From contig CAYUAP010000105.1 in NCBI GenBank assembly GCA_964442735.1, positions 1 through 17,104 on the forward strand: a stretch of 17,104 nt of DNA, in the 5' to 3' direction. The notes beneath the pieces were generated by a model, which was not told the DNA's origin, did no database searches, and worked only from the letters and a program-made list of their open reading frames with translations. Of this stretch, positions 1-6,960 are shown piece after piece. The first letter of the stretch is position 1; each line of letters opens with the position of its first letter. Origin of the DNA: JAUNBG01 sp964442735. Lineage in GTDB: Bacteria; Planctomycetota; Planctomycetia; Pirellulales; Thermoguttaceae. Both the position numbers and the translations under genes were made by a program.

Positions 1-1
1 C

Positions 2-217
2 CATGGGGCATTTACCATCTTTAGCCATGGGGCATTTACCATCTTTAGCCATGGGGCATTTACCGTCTTTAGCCATGGGGCATTTACCATCTTTAGCTAT
101 GGGGCATTTACCATCTTTAGCCATGGGGCATTTACCATCTTTAGCCATGGGGCATTTACCATCTTTAGCCATGGGACCTTTACCGTCTTTAGCCATGGGA
201 CCTTTATCTTTAGGACC
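2..217 (-). repeat. 24-bp coding minisatellite
   Basis: There are seven near-identical 24-bp units at 2-25, 26-49, 50-73, 74-97, 98-121, 122-145 and 146-169, an eighth variant at 170-193 (GGT glycine codon where the others have TGC cysteine), and a decayed unit at 194-217. Differences among the seven are single bases: GAT/GAC at 50-73 and ATG to ATA at 98-121. The reading frame is kept exactly, and near-identity at the DNA level points to recent expansion or homogenisation. The array continues past the left edge, so the copy number is a minimum. Confidence 0.95.
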
Positions 218-379
218 TTCGGCATTTTTTACCATTTTACCATGATGACGTCCAGGGTCTTTATCGCGCTGAACTTTTGCGGGACCTTCTTTAGTCTGGC
301 GTTCCTTTTTTTCCTCTTGAGAAAAAGCCATTCCGGCAGTCAAACCTAAAACGAGCAATACAGCAAGTAATTTTTTCAT
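2..379 (-). CDS. Secreted Cys/Met octapeptide-repeat protein (partial, C-terminus beyond window)
   Basis: I do not recognise this as a named family. It starts with ATG at 379, preceded by a GGAGAT ribosome-binding site, and stays open for 126 codons to the left edge, so the C-terminus is missing. Residues 1-20 form a Sec signal peptide (MKKLLAVLLVLGLTAGMAFS), probably cleaved before QEE. Residues 21-60 are a charged, Lys/Glu/Gly-rich linker with a His pair. From about residue 61 the protein becomes an 8-residue tandem repeat: one AKDGKGPM unit, then at least seven AKDGKCPM units (71-126), one of them ending in Ile instead of Met. Each unit carries one Cys and a net positive charge. Regularly spaced thiols and thioethers in an exported protein suggest metal binding or post-translational modification at Cys, but this is inference. 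The DGKC core resembles the EGKC motifs of bufferin/HvfA-type peptides. Partner genes would lie left of the window. Confidence 0.8.
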   Translation of the reverse strand, partial: MKKLLAVLLVLGLTAGMAFSQEEKKERQTKEGPAKVQRDKDPGRHHGKMVKNAEGPKDKGPMAKDGKGPMAKDGKCPMAKDGKCPMAKDGKCPIAKDGKCPMAKDGKCPMAKDGKCPMAKDGKCPM

Positions 380-772
380 TATTCATCTCCAATTAAATAT
401 TATATTTTTAATAAAAGAGTAGGCTTCTCTTTATTACATTCACAATTCCGATTTACCTTGAATCAAATGAAATTCCATTTATTTCTGATAGTATATAGAA
501 CCATTCATTTTAGGAAAAGTTTCGATTGAAAATAAAAAATTCCGTTTAAAGTGTTTTCAAGGGGATGACTACGAGATCTTGTATTTCTACGTGTTGTTTT
601 ATCTTGTGAAGAACAGTGAACAGAACATAATAATCATCTAAATCGGAGAAGTAGTTTCAATAAACGAATTCATTCGAGATAATTATTCAACAAGAAGGTA
701 TCAAATCTCCAAAATCAGAGAAAAAATTACATGCTGTTTATAGGCTGGTGGTAAAAACAGGAAAAATATCAA

Positions 773-805
773 CACAAAACAAGGCCCAAAGAGGTCTGTT
801 TTGTG
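773..805 (-). terminator. Strong hairpin, possible terminator of the glycan operon
   Basis: A 9-bp perfect stem (CACAAAACA at 773-781 with TGTTTTGTG at 797-805) continues through a bulged A into a 4-bp GGCC/GGTC stem with one G-U pair, around a 6-nt loop. Read on the minus strand it is followed by TTGATATTTTT, a broken U-rich tract. It lies about 145 nt past the stop codon at 949, so it could end that transcript. The right arm also belongs to a dispersed repeat seen again near 16626, so the hairpin may simply be repeat-derived. Confidence 0.4.
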
Positions 806-844
806 AAAAAGATGGTTAAAACATTACGTATTTCCGGAATAGGC

Positions 845-897
845 AAACAGGCAAGACGTCTGTTTTTTGGAGATGCGGACGAGACGTTCACGATCCA
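845..897. repeat. Degenerate double-hairpin (GAGAC-loop) repeat copy
   Basis: This is a decayed relative of the units at 6527-6580 and 16817-17104. The first hairpin (845-865) has stem AAACAGGC paired with GTCTGTTT and loop AAGAC. The second (875-891) is GCGGAC, loop GAGAC, then GTTCAC, with eroded pairing. It is followed by ATCCAG where the intact units have TTCCAG. Confidence 0.75.
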
Positions 898-948
898 GTC
901 CTGTCCGTCAAAACAATCGATTTTATCACACTATTCTGTGACAGCAGG

Positions 949-2316
949 TTATATTTTAAGGAACGTTTTATACCGATACAGGACATAAAGGAAGGTCCAA
1001 CAGACGGCAATATATCCCAAAGCCATGATCATGTCGTGTGTATTCGGAGTTGAAAAATAGGTGAACATACTTTTGAAGAAACCAGCGGCTTCTTCTGAAG
1101 TTCCAACTTCCGGAATGGAAAAGACCTTGGCCAGCCCCGCGAAAAAGAATTCATTGGCTTTATCGAATCCGATAATGCGTTGCGCCAGATAAATGGTAAT
1201 GGAATTCATTCCAATAACGACGAAGAAATAACACCACCATCGGAAGCGCCAGACGTCGATAACCAGATAAAACAAGGCGAGCAAGAGATACGATAACCCT
1301 CCGACAAAACAGACAAAAGAACTGGTCCACAGTTTTTTGTTGATAGGAAATACATTATCCCAGCAGACTCCCGCAACGAGAAGGAGAGCGCCTATAATGA
1401 TCAAGAGAAATACTTTTTTCCAGGGAGAAGATTCGGAGTTGGGACGAATCAATATACTTCCGGCCATGGCCCCTAAAAGAGCAGTAATAATGGCTGGAAT
1501 AACGGATAAAATACCTTCCGGATCAAATATTTTATTATAAAGTCTTCCGGGAAGGCAGTTACGATCTACATATCCGACAATAGATCCTTCCATTGTAAAG
1601 TTCGAAGTGATTTTTTCATCGGGCTTTAAAACATGTTGAATACGATAGAGCCAGGCCTCTTTTGTAAAAGCTTCCTCCCCATTGGTATCCGGAGCGGGAA
1701 CAATGGCTAGCAGAAGCCAATAAACGATCAGGACCGAAATGGTAATCAATACCTGTGTGAACCAACGTGTATTCATAAAGATCAATGCGGCACACATCCA
1801 GGCAATACCGATATGACCTAAAACACTGGCATAACGCATATTTTCGAAATCGAAAATAACTTTATTACCATAAATGATTCCAATCAGGACGAGAAGAAAG
1901 GCGCGCAGGAAGATTTTGAAGTTCATTCCGGAGACGCTTTTTCCTAAAGCTTTTTGTTTGGCCCAGGAATATGGAAATGAAACTCCGGCCAGGAAGAGGA
2001 AAAGAGGAAATATCATATCATGATGTTTAAAGCCATGCCAATCCGCATGAACCATGTGCTCGGCTATCGCTTGTGTTATATTATTCGGCAAACATTTCGC
2101 CAGGATAATAAAAAAGGCAGCTCCGCCCATAATAAAAAACATATTGAAACCGCGCAACGCGTCCAAGGAGAGAAGTCGTTGCGATTTTTCCTTGTGGGGA
2201 TTCTGTAGAACAACTTGCTCTTTTTCTTCCCTATTATTGCTATCGACTTCCCTATTATTGCTATCCATTTCCATTTTATTACTATCCATTTCCCTATTAT
2301 TACTATCCATTTCCAT
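949..2316 (-). CDS. HGSNAT-like (DUF5009-type) multi-pass membrane acyltransferase
   Basis: A 455-residue inner-membrane protein related to heparan-alpha-glucosaminide N-acetyltransferase and bacterial NagX/DUF5009 proteins. Family members are thought to pass acetyl groups from cytoplasmic acetyl-CoA across the membrane to sugars. Diagnostic segments are RLLSLDALRGF (47-57) at the first membrane helix, H90-A-D-W-H-G followed by D100-MIFPLFLFLAG (the likely active-site loop and second helix), NKKLWTSSF near 326-334, and GMNSITIYL near 369-377. I count about ten hydrophobic segments. The ATG at 2316 has AGGAG 12 nt upstream, a slightly long spacing. The first 30 residues are four tandem 7-residue units (MDSNNRE-like) absent from the conserved core; they may be a dispensable cytoplasmic tail. 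It is the last gene of the operon, 35 bp after the BNR gene. The acetyl acceptor is unknown. Confidence 0.85.
   Translation of the reverse strand: MEMDSNNREMDSNKMEMDSNNREVDSNNREEKEQVVLQNPHKEKSQRLLSLDALRGFNMFFIMGGAAFFIILAKCLPNNITQAIAEHMVHADWHGFKHHDMIFPLFLFLAGVSFPYSWAKQKALGKSVSGMNFKIFLRAFLLVLIGIIYGNKVIFDFENMRYASVLGHIGIAWMCAALIFMNTRWFTQVLITISVLIVYWLLLAIVPAPDTNGEEAFTKEAWLYRIQHVLKPDEKITSNFTMEGSIVGYVDRNCLPGRLYNKIFDPEGILSVIPAIITALLGAMAGSILIRPNSESSPWKKVFLLIIIGALLLVAGVCWDNVFPINKKLWTSSFVCFVGGLSYLLLALFYLVIDVWRFRWWCYFFVVIGMNSITIYLAQRIIGFDKANEFFFAGLAKVFSIPEVGTSEEAAGFFKSMFTYFSTPNTHDMIMALGYIAVCWTFLYVLYRYKTFLKI
2226..2316 (-). repeat. 21-bp coding minisatellite at acyltransferase N-terminus
   Basis: Four 21-bp units (2226-2246, 2247-2267, 2268-2288, 2289-2309) plus a partial unit reach the start codon. 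They encode a polar, acidic 7-residue repeat ahead of the conserved RLLSLDALRG motif. Units differ by a few bases, for example Met/Val and Asn-Arg/Lys-Met swaps. Each unit is a whole number of codons, so copy-number change leaves the frame intact. Confidence 0.9.
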
Positions 2317-2351
2317 TTTTTTACATACTCCTGTAAAAACAGAGGTTAAGA

Positions 2352-3572
2352 CTATTTAATATTTCTAAAATCAGAGATGGTATCGAATGTCAAATAGTTT
2401 GAATCGTGAAAATTAAATCCGAACCAAGCCAGGCGACAGACAAAAAAAATATCATTACCGACAAAACGCCAATCAATATACTGGAATCCCGTATTGGGGT
2501 CCGTATGCTGATAGATGATTTTATTTATGGTCCAATTCTTTAGATCGGGCGAAGAAACCAGAGCCAGAGTGTTTCGTTTTCCCTTTTGTCCGGGTGGAAC
2601 CCAATTCGTTAACGACCAGTATCTTTTCGATACGTCATCGAACCGAATACAGAATTTGGACGATCCTCCCGGAAACTCCAGAATACCAACCTTTGGATCA
2701 AAAGAGAGCGTTTTTCCGTCTGCCGATAATTCGAGGCGCGCAACATGTGTTCCAATCGGTTCTTTTACCGATTCCAGACGCGCCAGAACCAATAAATTCC
2801 CCTGGAGATCCACCAAAACATTTCCCTCCAGCCAGCCATTGAATCTTGTATCGCCGCCCGGCCAATCTACGGTATTGGAACGTGTCCAGTTCGAAGCGTC
2901 CAAAAGATCACAATCGATAGGAGCACTAATCACCGCCATCTTGAACCAGGAAGGCCACGGTTTCCCTTTGGAATCAGCTTCGACATCAACCTGCCACCAA
3001 ATACGCCCCTGATGAACGAGAATCGGAACAGGATCGGAATAATAGGAATCGTCGGAGAAAAGGAGCCCGGACTTCTCGTCCAGAGGAACCGTCCATGTTT
3101 TGCCTCCATCATTGGAACGACGAATCGCAATACAATGTCCGCTCTTGCCCTTAATGGCGGGACAACAATAACCGATCATATAAAGGGTGTCATTGTTAAT
3201 CCGAAAAAGAGTACTACTGTTTTGCTGGGGAAATTCGCTCGTCTGCTGCCAGCTTTTCCCTTTATCTTTTGATTCGAAAACGGTCGTATGCTGGCCGCCG
3301 CTTCCCGTGCCGAACCAGTCGTGGGAGGCGACAAGAGTACCGTCCGATAACAATTCCATTGAGGGTGTCCCCAAATAGCAGTTTTCCCAATTACGACTGT
3401 AATCGATAACCGTGCCGGGAGGGGGAGGCGTATTCTCTTTTTGGGAATTCCGATTCGCCAAACCATTATTAGTCCCTGCTCCTGCATTAGTCTCTGCTCC
3501 TGTCAGGGAGGTCGTCCAAATACACAGCCATAGAACAATAATTGCCATAGTGAATGGTGACTTTTTCGTCAT
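2352..3572 (-). CDS. Secreted BNR-repeat / sialidase-like beta-propeller protein
   Basis: A 406-residue exported protein. I place the start at 3572 because GGCGG sits 7 nt upstream; an in-frame ATG at 3590 would add six residues but lacks a ribosome-binding site. Residues 1-26 form a signal peptide (MTKKSPFTMAIIVLWLC...), followed by a low-complexity Asn/Gly/Pro linker to about 53. The rest looks like a sialidase-type beta-propeller, with Asp boxes SKDKGKSW (101-108) and SNDGGKTW (153-160) and a weaker SSPDLKNW (340-347). This fold is shared by exo-sialidases, other glycosidases and non-catalytic sugar-binding proteins. I cannot assign the sialidase arginine triad, so the substrate is open. 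The gene lies 72 bp after the GH32 gene and 35 bp before the acyltransferase, all on one strand, which supports a role in glycan breakdown. Confidence 0.75.
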   Translation of the reverse strand: MTKKSPFTMAIIVLWLCIWTTSLTGAETNAGAGTNNGLANRNSQKENTPPPPGTVIDYSRNWENCYLGTPSMELLSDGTLVASHDWFGTGSGGQHTTVFESKDKGKSWQQTSEFPQQNSSTLFRINNDTLYMIGYCCPAIKGKSGHCIAIRRSNDGGKTWTVPLDEKSGLLFSDDSYYSDPVPILVHQGRIWWQVDVEADSKGKPWPSWFKMAVISAPIDCDLLDASNWTRSNTVDWPGGDTRFNGWLEGNVLVDLQGNLLVLARLESVKEPIGTHVARLELSADGKTLSFDPKVGILEFPGGSSKFCIRFDDVSKRYWSLTNWVPPGQKGKRNTLALVSSPDLKNWTINKIIYQHTDPNTGFQYIDWRFVGNDIFFVCRLAWFGFNFHDSNYLTFDTISDFRNIK

Positions 3573-3644
3573 TGTTTTACCGCCTTTCATTCGTCTGTTT
3601 ATTTTCGTCTGTTTATTAATGAATATTCGTCTATTTCCTGTTTT

Positions 3645-5807
3645 TTATTTATTATAATTGTTTAAGGGAGCGATTTCAAGAGATCGAATTAAATAACCGG
3701 GCGGTAATTTATCCAATGCGTTCTTAAAATAGGTATCTCTACTGACGGGTGTTTTTTCTGGAAATACCACCGATAGATCGTTAATTGAAATATTGCGACT
3801 TGGTTCCGAAACCATGGCTAACGTCAAGGTCTGACTGTTATTGACACATAGATCCACTAAATCATTAACAACGATCATATCCAAACGAATTGTTCCAGGA
3901 CGAAAATCAACGGATTCCAGTTTGTCGTTCAGAAGTCGGACAGTACGATCTGCGGCCGAAACACGCAGGACTTGATCTTTTCCAAAAGTCAGAATCCAAT
4001 CGTCCAGAGAATCGCGACGAGCCGGATCGAATGCCAGTTCGATCTGTATTCGAAAATTACCGGGTAACTGCGCCCATTGTTTTTCCTTGATTCGAACATT
4101 TTTTTCCTCCACACAGGGAGAACCTGTTGCCGGTATCATTTCTGGAACGAATTTTTCCGTTAAAAGACCGTTTGGCAATCGAATCAGTTCATGAAAGACA
4201 GCATTTCCGCCAAAGCCGCGCTGGCCGGTCCAGCCACATATTATTCGACGATTTTTTCCAAAAGGAGCCGTCTTCGGCACGTGGGGAATACCCTTCATCA
4301 AGACATTTGTTCCATTGGGAATATCCCAAGGTCCGTCCGGAGAATCGGATATTCGATAGTAACCGTTGGTATGACCGGCAATGGTATAGTATTTATCTCC
4401 CCAAACGAACCAGTCCGGACATTCCGGCTGCCCATCACGAGCCGTAAATATTGGAGGGCATAATGACCATTGCTTGAGATCGGGAGATACAGCGTGTAGC
4501 CAGCATCCCTTCGATTGAAACGAAGTCGTCGCGTATAAATGAAAAAGTCCGTCTCGATTACTCTTGTAAACGATGGGGTCCCGGGTACTCGACGAATATT
4601 CCTTCGGAAGGAAAAAGAGCGGTTCCGGAGCCTGTTTTGTAAAATGTATTCCATCTTTACTGGTAGAACAGGCCAGAAGACCATACAAACCATCAGATTT
4701 ACCGTCCGGACGAACGTAGCCGAATGAACGATTGGCGTAAAAGGCATAATAAATTCCATCGTTCCAAAATAGAGAACCTGTACAAATGGAACCTTCATTC
4801 TGTCTCGTAATCGGAATAACAAAAGGTTGATGCTTCCAATGAACTAAATCGGTTGAAGTTGCCTGAATCCATTGATGGGCTCCCAAACCGTTTTTTGCGC
4901 CATGGCGATACTTGTCAAGTAAATAAACGAAATGAAAGACACCATCGTGAAAAAACGGCATACAGTCACCCACTCCATACTGATTAGGAGGACACCAGTA
5001 TTGAAGTGACTCGTTATTTCCCCGATCCGTTCGTTCGCGTCTGTCGAAATGTTCTTTTCCGCCGGATAACGTTATTATTTCCTCTTCCGATAATGCCCGA
5101 TTCCAAATGGCAATATGGTCGAAATCACCTTCGAATCCGGAAGAGATATTGCCCTTGTCATCTATTTGCGCGCCGATTAGGACGGGAAAATTATTCTTCC
5201 GAATATCGCCTAGCATGAAATCTTCGTCAACGCAACGACCATCAATAAAGAACTCCAGTTTGGCTCCGTCTTGTCGGAAAATAACGTCATGCCAATCGGT
5301 AGACGCCGTTTTTGGGGACCGCATCTCCGCAAATGGAGCGCGAACGGCGAGAAGGTTTTTGTTCTGACTGGTCCCCATTTCACCACCAAGAAAGTCATGA
5401 AAGGCATAGAGATTATAGGATAACTGAAGATGACCTCCATATTTGGAGAATACAGGACAATTTTCAGGAGTTGACGCTAAACGTAAACGAAGATAAATCG
5501 TCATGGTTCGTCCAGATAAATTCAATTCAGAGTCCGCTCCCTGGTTCGCCGATAGATATCCACCCTTTTTGATTCGAACTATTCGGCCATCGCCACCACG
5601 AAGCTTCGATTCTTCCAACTCGTTTCCTGTTAAAACTATTCCTGTTTGTACATCGCCAAATAGAGTTAATTGGCTGTTTCGACCGTTCGTATCATTTAAA
5701 TCGCTAAATTGCCACAGAACAAGAGCATCCTCCCATGGTTCTGCTTTTATATAATGATTATTCGAAAAAAAGGACAGCACTAAAATTAAAAATATCCAAC
5801 GTTTCAT
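3645..5807 (-). CDS. Secreted LamG-GH32 glycoside hydrolase
   Basis: A 720-residue exported glycosidase of the five-bladed propeller GH32 type; classical members cleave beta-fructosides with retention. The ATG at 5807 has AAGGAA 6 nt upstream. Residues 1-22 are a signal peptide. About 25-250 is a LamG/concanavalin-like jelly-roll ending in a typical DHIAIWNRALSEEEI motif. About 268-560 is the catalytic propeller: GVGD281CMPFF replaces the classical WMNDPNG nucleophile motif, followed by STDLVHW, R409-D410-P (transition-state stabiliser) and E462-C-P (acid/base). About 575-715 resembles the GH32 C-terminal beta-sandwich, with FRIQIELAF and VDLCVNNSQTL. All three acidic catalytic positions appear present, so it is probably active. 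The unusual nucleophile context means fructan specificity should not be assumed. It is the first gene of the operon, downstream of the promoter at 5895-5923. Confidence 0.85.
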   Translation of the reverse strand: MKRWIFLILVLSFFSNNHYIKAEPWEDALVLWQFSDLNDTNGRNSQLTLFGDVQTGIVLTGNELEESKLRGGDGRIVRIKKGGYLSANQGADSELNLSGRTMTIYLRLRLASTPENCPVFSKYGGHLQLSYNLYAFHDFLGGEMGTSQNKNLLAVRAPFAEMRSPKTASTDWHDVIFRQDGAKLEFFIDGRCVDEDFMLGDIRKNNFPVLIGAQIDDKGNISSGFEGDFDHIAIWNRALSEEEIITLSGGKEHFDRRERTDRGNNESLQYWCPPNQYGVGDCMPFFHDGVFHFVYLLDKYRHGAKNGLGAHQWIQATSTDLVHWKHQPFVIPITRQNEGSICTGSLFWNDGIYYAFYANRSFGYVRPDGKSDGLYGLLACSTSKDGIHFTKQAPEPLFFLPKEYSSSTRDPIVYKSNRDGLFHLYATTSFQSKGCWLHAVSPDLKQWSLCPPIFTARDGQPECPDWFVWGDKYYTIAGHTNGYYRISDSPDGPWDIPNGTNVLMKGIPHVPKTAPFGKNRRIICGWTGQRGFGGNAVFHELIRLPNGLLTEKFVPEMIPATGSPCVEEKNVRIKEKQWAQLPGNFRIQIELAFDPARRDSLDDWILTFGKDQVLRVSAADRTVRLLNDKLESVDFRPGTIRLDMIVVNDLVDLCVNNSQTLTLAMVSEPSRNISINDLSVVFPEKTPVSRDTYFKNALDKLPPGYLIRSLEIAPLNNYNK

Positions 5808-5894
5808 GATATTTCCTTGTTTTTGATAAATACGATAATGAAATCAAGAGGTCAAAAGACCTTTTGATTCCAATCATGGATCAATACTTCCGTT

Positions 5895-5923
5895 ATTATA
5901 AATAAAGAATAGTGGCAAGTCAA
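5895..5923 (-). promoter_or_regulatory. Sigma70-type promoter for the glycan operon
   Basis: Read on the minus strand: TTGACT (5918-5923), a 17-nt spacer, then TATAAT (5895-5900). This is one mismatch from consensus with optimal spacing. Transcription would start near 5888, giving a leader of about 80 nt to the ATG at 5807. I see no obvious operator palindrome around it. Confidence 0.75.
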
Positions 5924-6006
5924 GCAAAAGTTACCATGAAACTGAATTTCATGATAATTTATGATGTATTGTAATGTTATTATGTAACCATTCATGAACG
6001 ATTTTG

Positions 6007-6140
6007 GTAATCATTCACGAACGATTTTGGAACCACGGATATCACGGATAAACAGAGATAGTCTACCGTAAAATACAATATTTTACAATAACAAACCAAA
6101 TATTTATATCTGTTGTAATAAATAATTTTGTTGTAAAAAT
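6007..6140. repeat. Direct repeat, copy 1 (138-bp period)
   Basis: This copy matches 6145-6279 with only scattered single-base differences and small indels near the end. The shared block includes CGAACGATTTTGGAACCACG, ATCACGGATAAACAG, TAGTCTACCGTAAAATAC and AACAAACCAAATATTTATAT. Just before it, at 5990-6006, lies a further partial copy of the leading TTCATGAACGATTTTGGTAA motif, so there are 2.1 units or more. Confidence 0.9.
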
Positions 6141-6144
6141 TTTT

Positions 6145-6279
6145 GTAATCATTCATGAACGATTTTGGAACCACGGATATTACGGATAAACAGAAATAGT
6201 CTACCGTAAAATACAATATTTAACAATAACAAACCAAATATTTATATCTGTTATAATAAATAAATTTGTCATAAAAATA
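6145..6279. repeat. Direct repeat, copy 2 (138-bp period)
   Basis: The second copy of the block at 6007-6140, in the same orientation and separated by 4 nt. I see no flanking target-site duplication or terminal inverted repeat, so it looks like a local tandem duplication of a non-coding element rather than two transposon insertions. Confidence 0.9.
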
Positions 6280-6495
6280 TATCTAATAACTATCTGTGAA
6301 AATCAGTGTTATTTGTGGTTTCACTTTATATCCGTGAACGGTTACGTTATTATATGGAGTGTACGATTAAGAACAGATAATCCATAATGGATATAACGAT
6401 TTTATCTTCAATCTGTCATTCAATATCGAGTGACGTTCAAGACCAAAAAATTGTCCCTTCCGGTTAATAATCCAAATTCAAGAGCCCAAATATAG

Positions 6496-6580
6496 ATACT
6501 CAAGGTTGTTATAAACGTCTATTTTTCAAAACAGGCGAGACACCTGTTTTGGAGGACGCGGACGAGACGTCCACGCTCCC
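6496..6580. repeat. Dispersed double-hairpin element, solo copy
   Basis: Positions 6496-6541 match 16738-16783 at 44 of 46 bases, starting ATACTCAAGGT and ending GGCGAGAC. The first hairpin (6527-6551) has stem CAAAACAGG/CCTGTTTTG around CGAGACA. The second (6558-6574) has stem GCGGAC/GTCCAC around the loop GAGAC. The spacer between the hairpins differs from that of the tandem array at the right end of the window, so this is a divergent family member. Confidence 0.85.
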
Positions 6581-6609
6581 GGGAAATGCCAATATATAAC
6601 GTCGTACAG

Positions 6610-6670
6610 TATAATATAATATGTAAAATATAATATGTATAATATAATATGTATAATATAATATGTAAAA
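6610..6670. repeat. AT-rich minisatellite
   Basis: Several tandem copies of a unit of about 17 bp, TATAATATAATATGTAA or TATAATATAATATGTAT. It is low-complexity, and the TATAAT motifs in it are probably a by-product of composition rather than promoters. Confidence 0.8.
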
Positions 6671-6710
6671 TGATAAAGGAACCTGTTGTCAAGAATGGCA
6701 AAATAGAATT

Positions 6711-6740
6711 TCAGAAGGACCAATGTCAGAAGGACCAATG
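6711..6740. repeat. 15-bp tandem duplication
   Basis: TCAGAAGGACCAATG occurs twice in perfect tandem (6711-6725 and 6726-6740). No function is apparent. Confidence 0.9.
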
Positions 6741-6761
6741 TATTAAATTTATAGTTAATAC

Positions 6762-6789
6762 TTGACAATTATCGTGGAAAACGTAGACT
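6762..6789 (+). promoter_or_regulatory. Possible weak promoter for the plus-strand operon
   Basis: A perfect TTGACA (6762-6767) is followed after 16 nt by TAGACT (6784-6789), a poor -10 box. If used, it gives a leader of about 165 nt before the ATG at 6961. It is the only consensus -35 upstream of this operon that I found. Confidence 0.35.
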
Positions 6790-6960
6790 TTTGTATAGAG
6801 TTCCTCTAAACGAATATCGGAAAACGGTTCTAAAGCCATTTTTCAATCATTGAGATTTTGTCTGGACCGTATTTTGAGTATACAGGCCGGAATATTGTGC
6901 GTCCGAGGAGGTTTTATAAAATATCCTTGTGTCTATTTAAAAATAAAGGTGTACCGATTC

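Larger units (their letters stand above)
380..948. other. Non-coding gap with AT-rich sequence and decayed repeat
   Basis: No convincing gene lies here. The gap separates the start of the repeat protein (379) from the 3' end of the acyltransferase gene (949), both on the minus strand. A TATAAT at 399-404 (minus strand) could be the -10 box of the repeat-protein gene, but no good -35 is visible. The right half holds the hairpin at 773-805 and a degenerate double-hairpin repeat at 845-897, annotated separately. The rest is AT-rich sequence in which I see no structure. Confidence 0.6.
5924..6960. other. Repeat-rich non-coding region between divergent operons
   Basis: About 1 kb between the minus-strand glycan operon and the plus-strand operon. 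It holds no convincing gene. The contents I can name are a 138-bp-period direct repeat (6007-6279), a dispersed element with two hairpins (6496-6580), an AT-rich minisatellite (6610-6670), a 15-bp duplication (6711-6740) and a possible weak plus-strand promoter (6762-6789). Short frames here fall inside the repeats and lack ribosome-binding sites. Confidence 0.7.

Noticed and set aside
3..245. Plus-strand open frame encoding MGHLPSLA repeats
   Set aside because: It is the reverse-strand shadow of the 24-bp repeat. The minus-strand frame has a signal peptide, a ribosome-binding site and a charged linker, while this frame has no upstream context.
803..988. Plus-strand open frame of 61 codons
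   Set aside because: It spans the dispersed fragment and the decayed hairpin repeat, overlaps the 3' end of the acyltransferase gene and has no ribosome-binding site.
2515..3012. Plus-strand open frame of 165 codons antisense to the BNR protein
   Set aside because: Its composition is Arg/Ser/Pro-rich as expected of an antisense shadow, and the opposite strand encodes a recognisable propeller protein with Asp boxes.
5992..6216. Minus-strand open frame of 74 codons with an internally repeated peptide
   Set aside because: The peptide repetition is just the 138-bp DNA repeat translated. There is no ribosome-binding site or family likeness.
6850..6960. 37-residue N-terminal extension of the large uncharacterised protein
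   Set aside because: The ATG at 6961 has AAAGGTG upstream and begins a normal hydrophilic N-terminus. The extension lacks a ribosome-binding site and reads like translated intergenic DNA.
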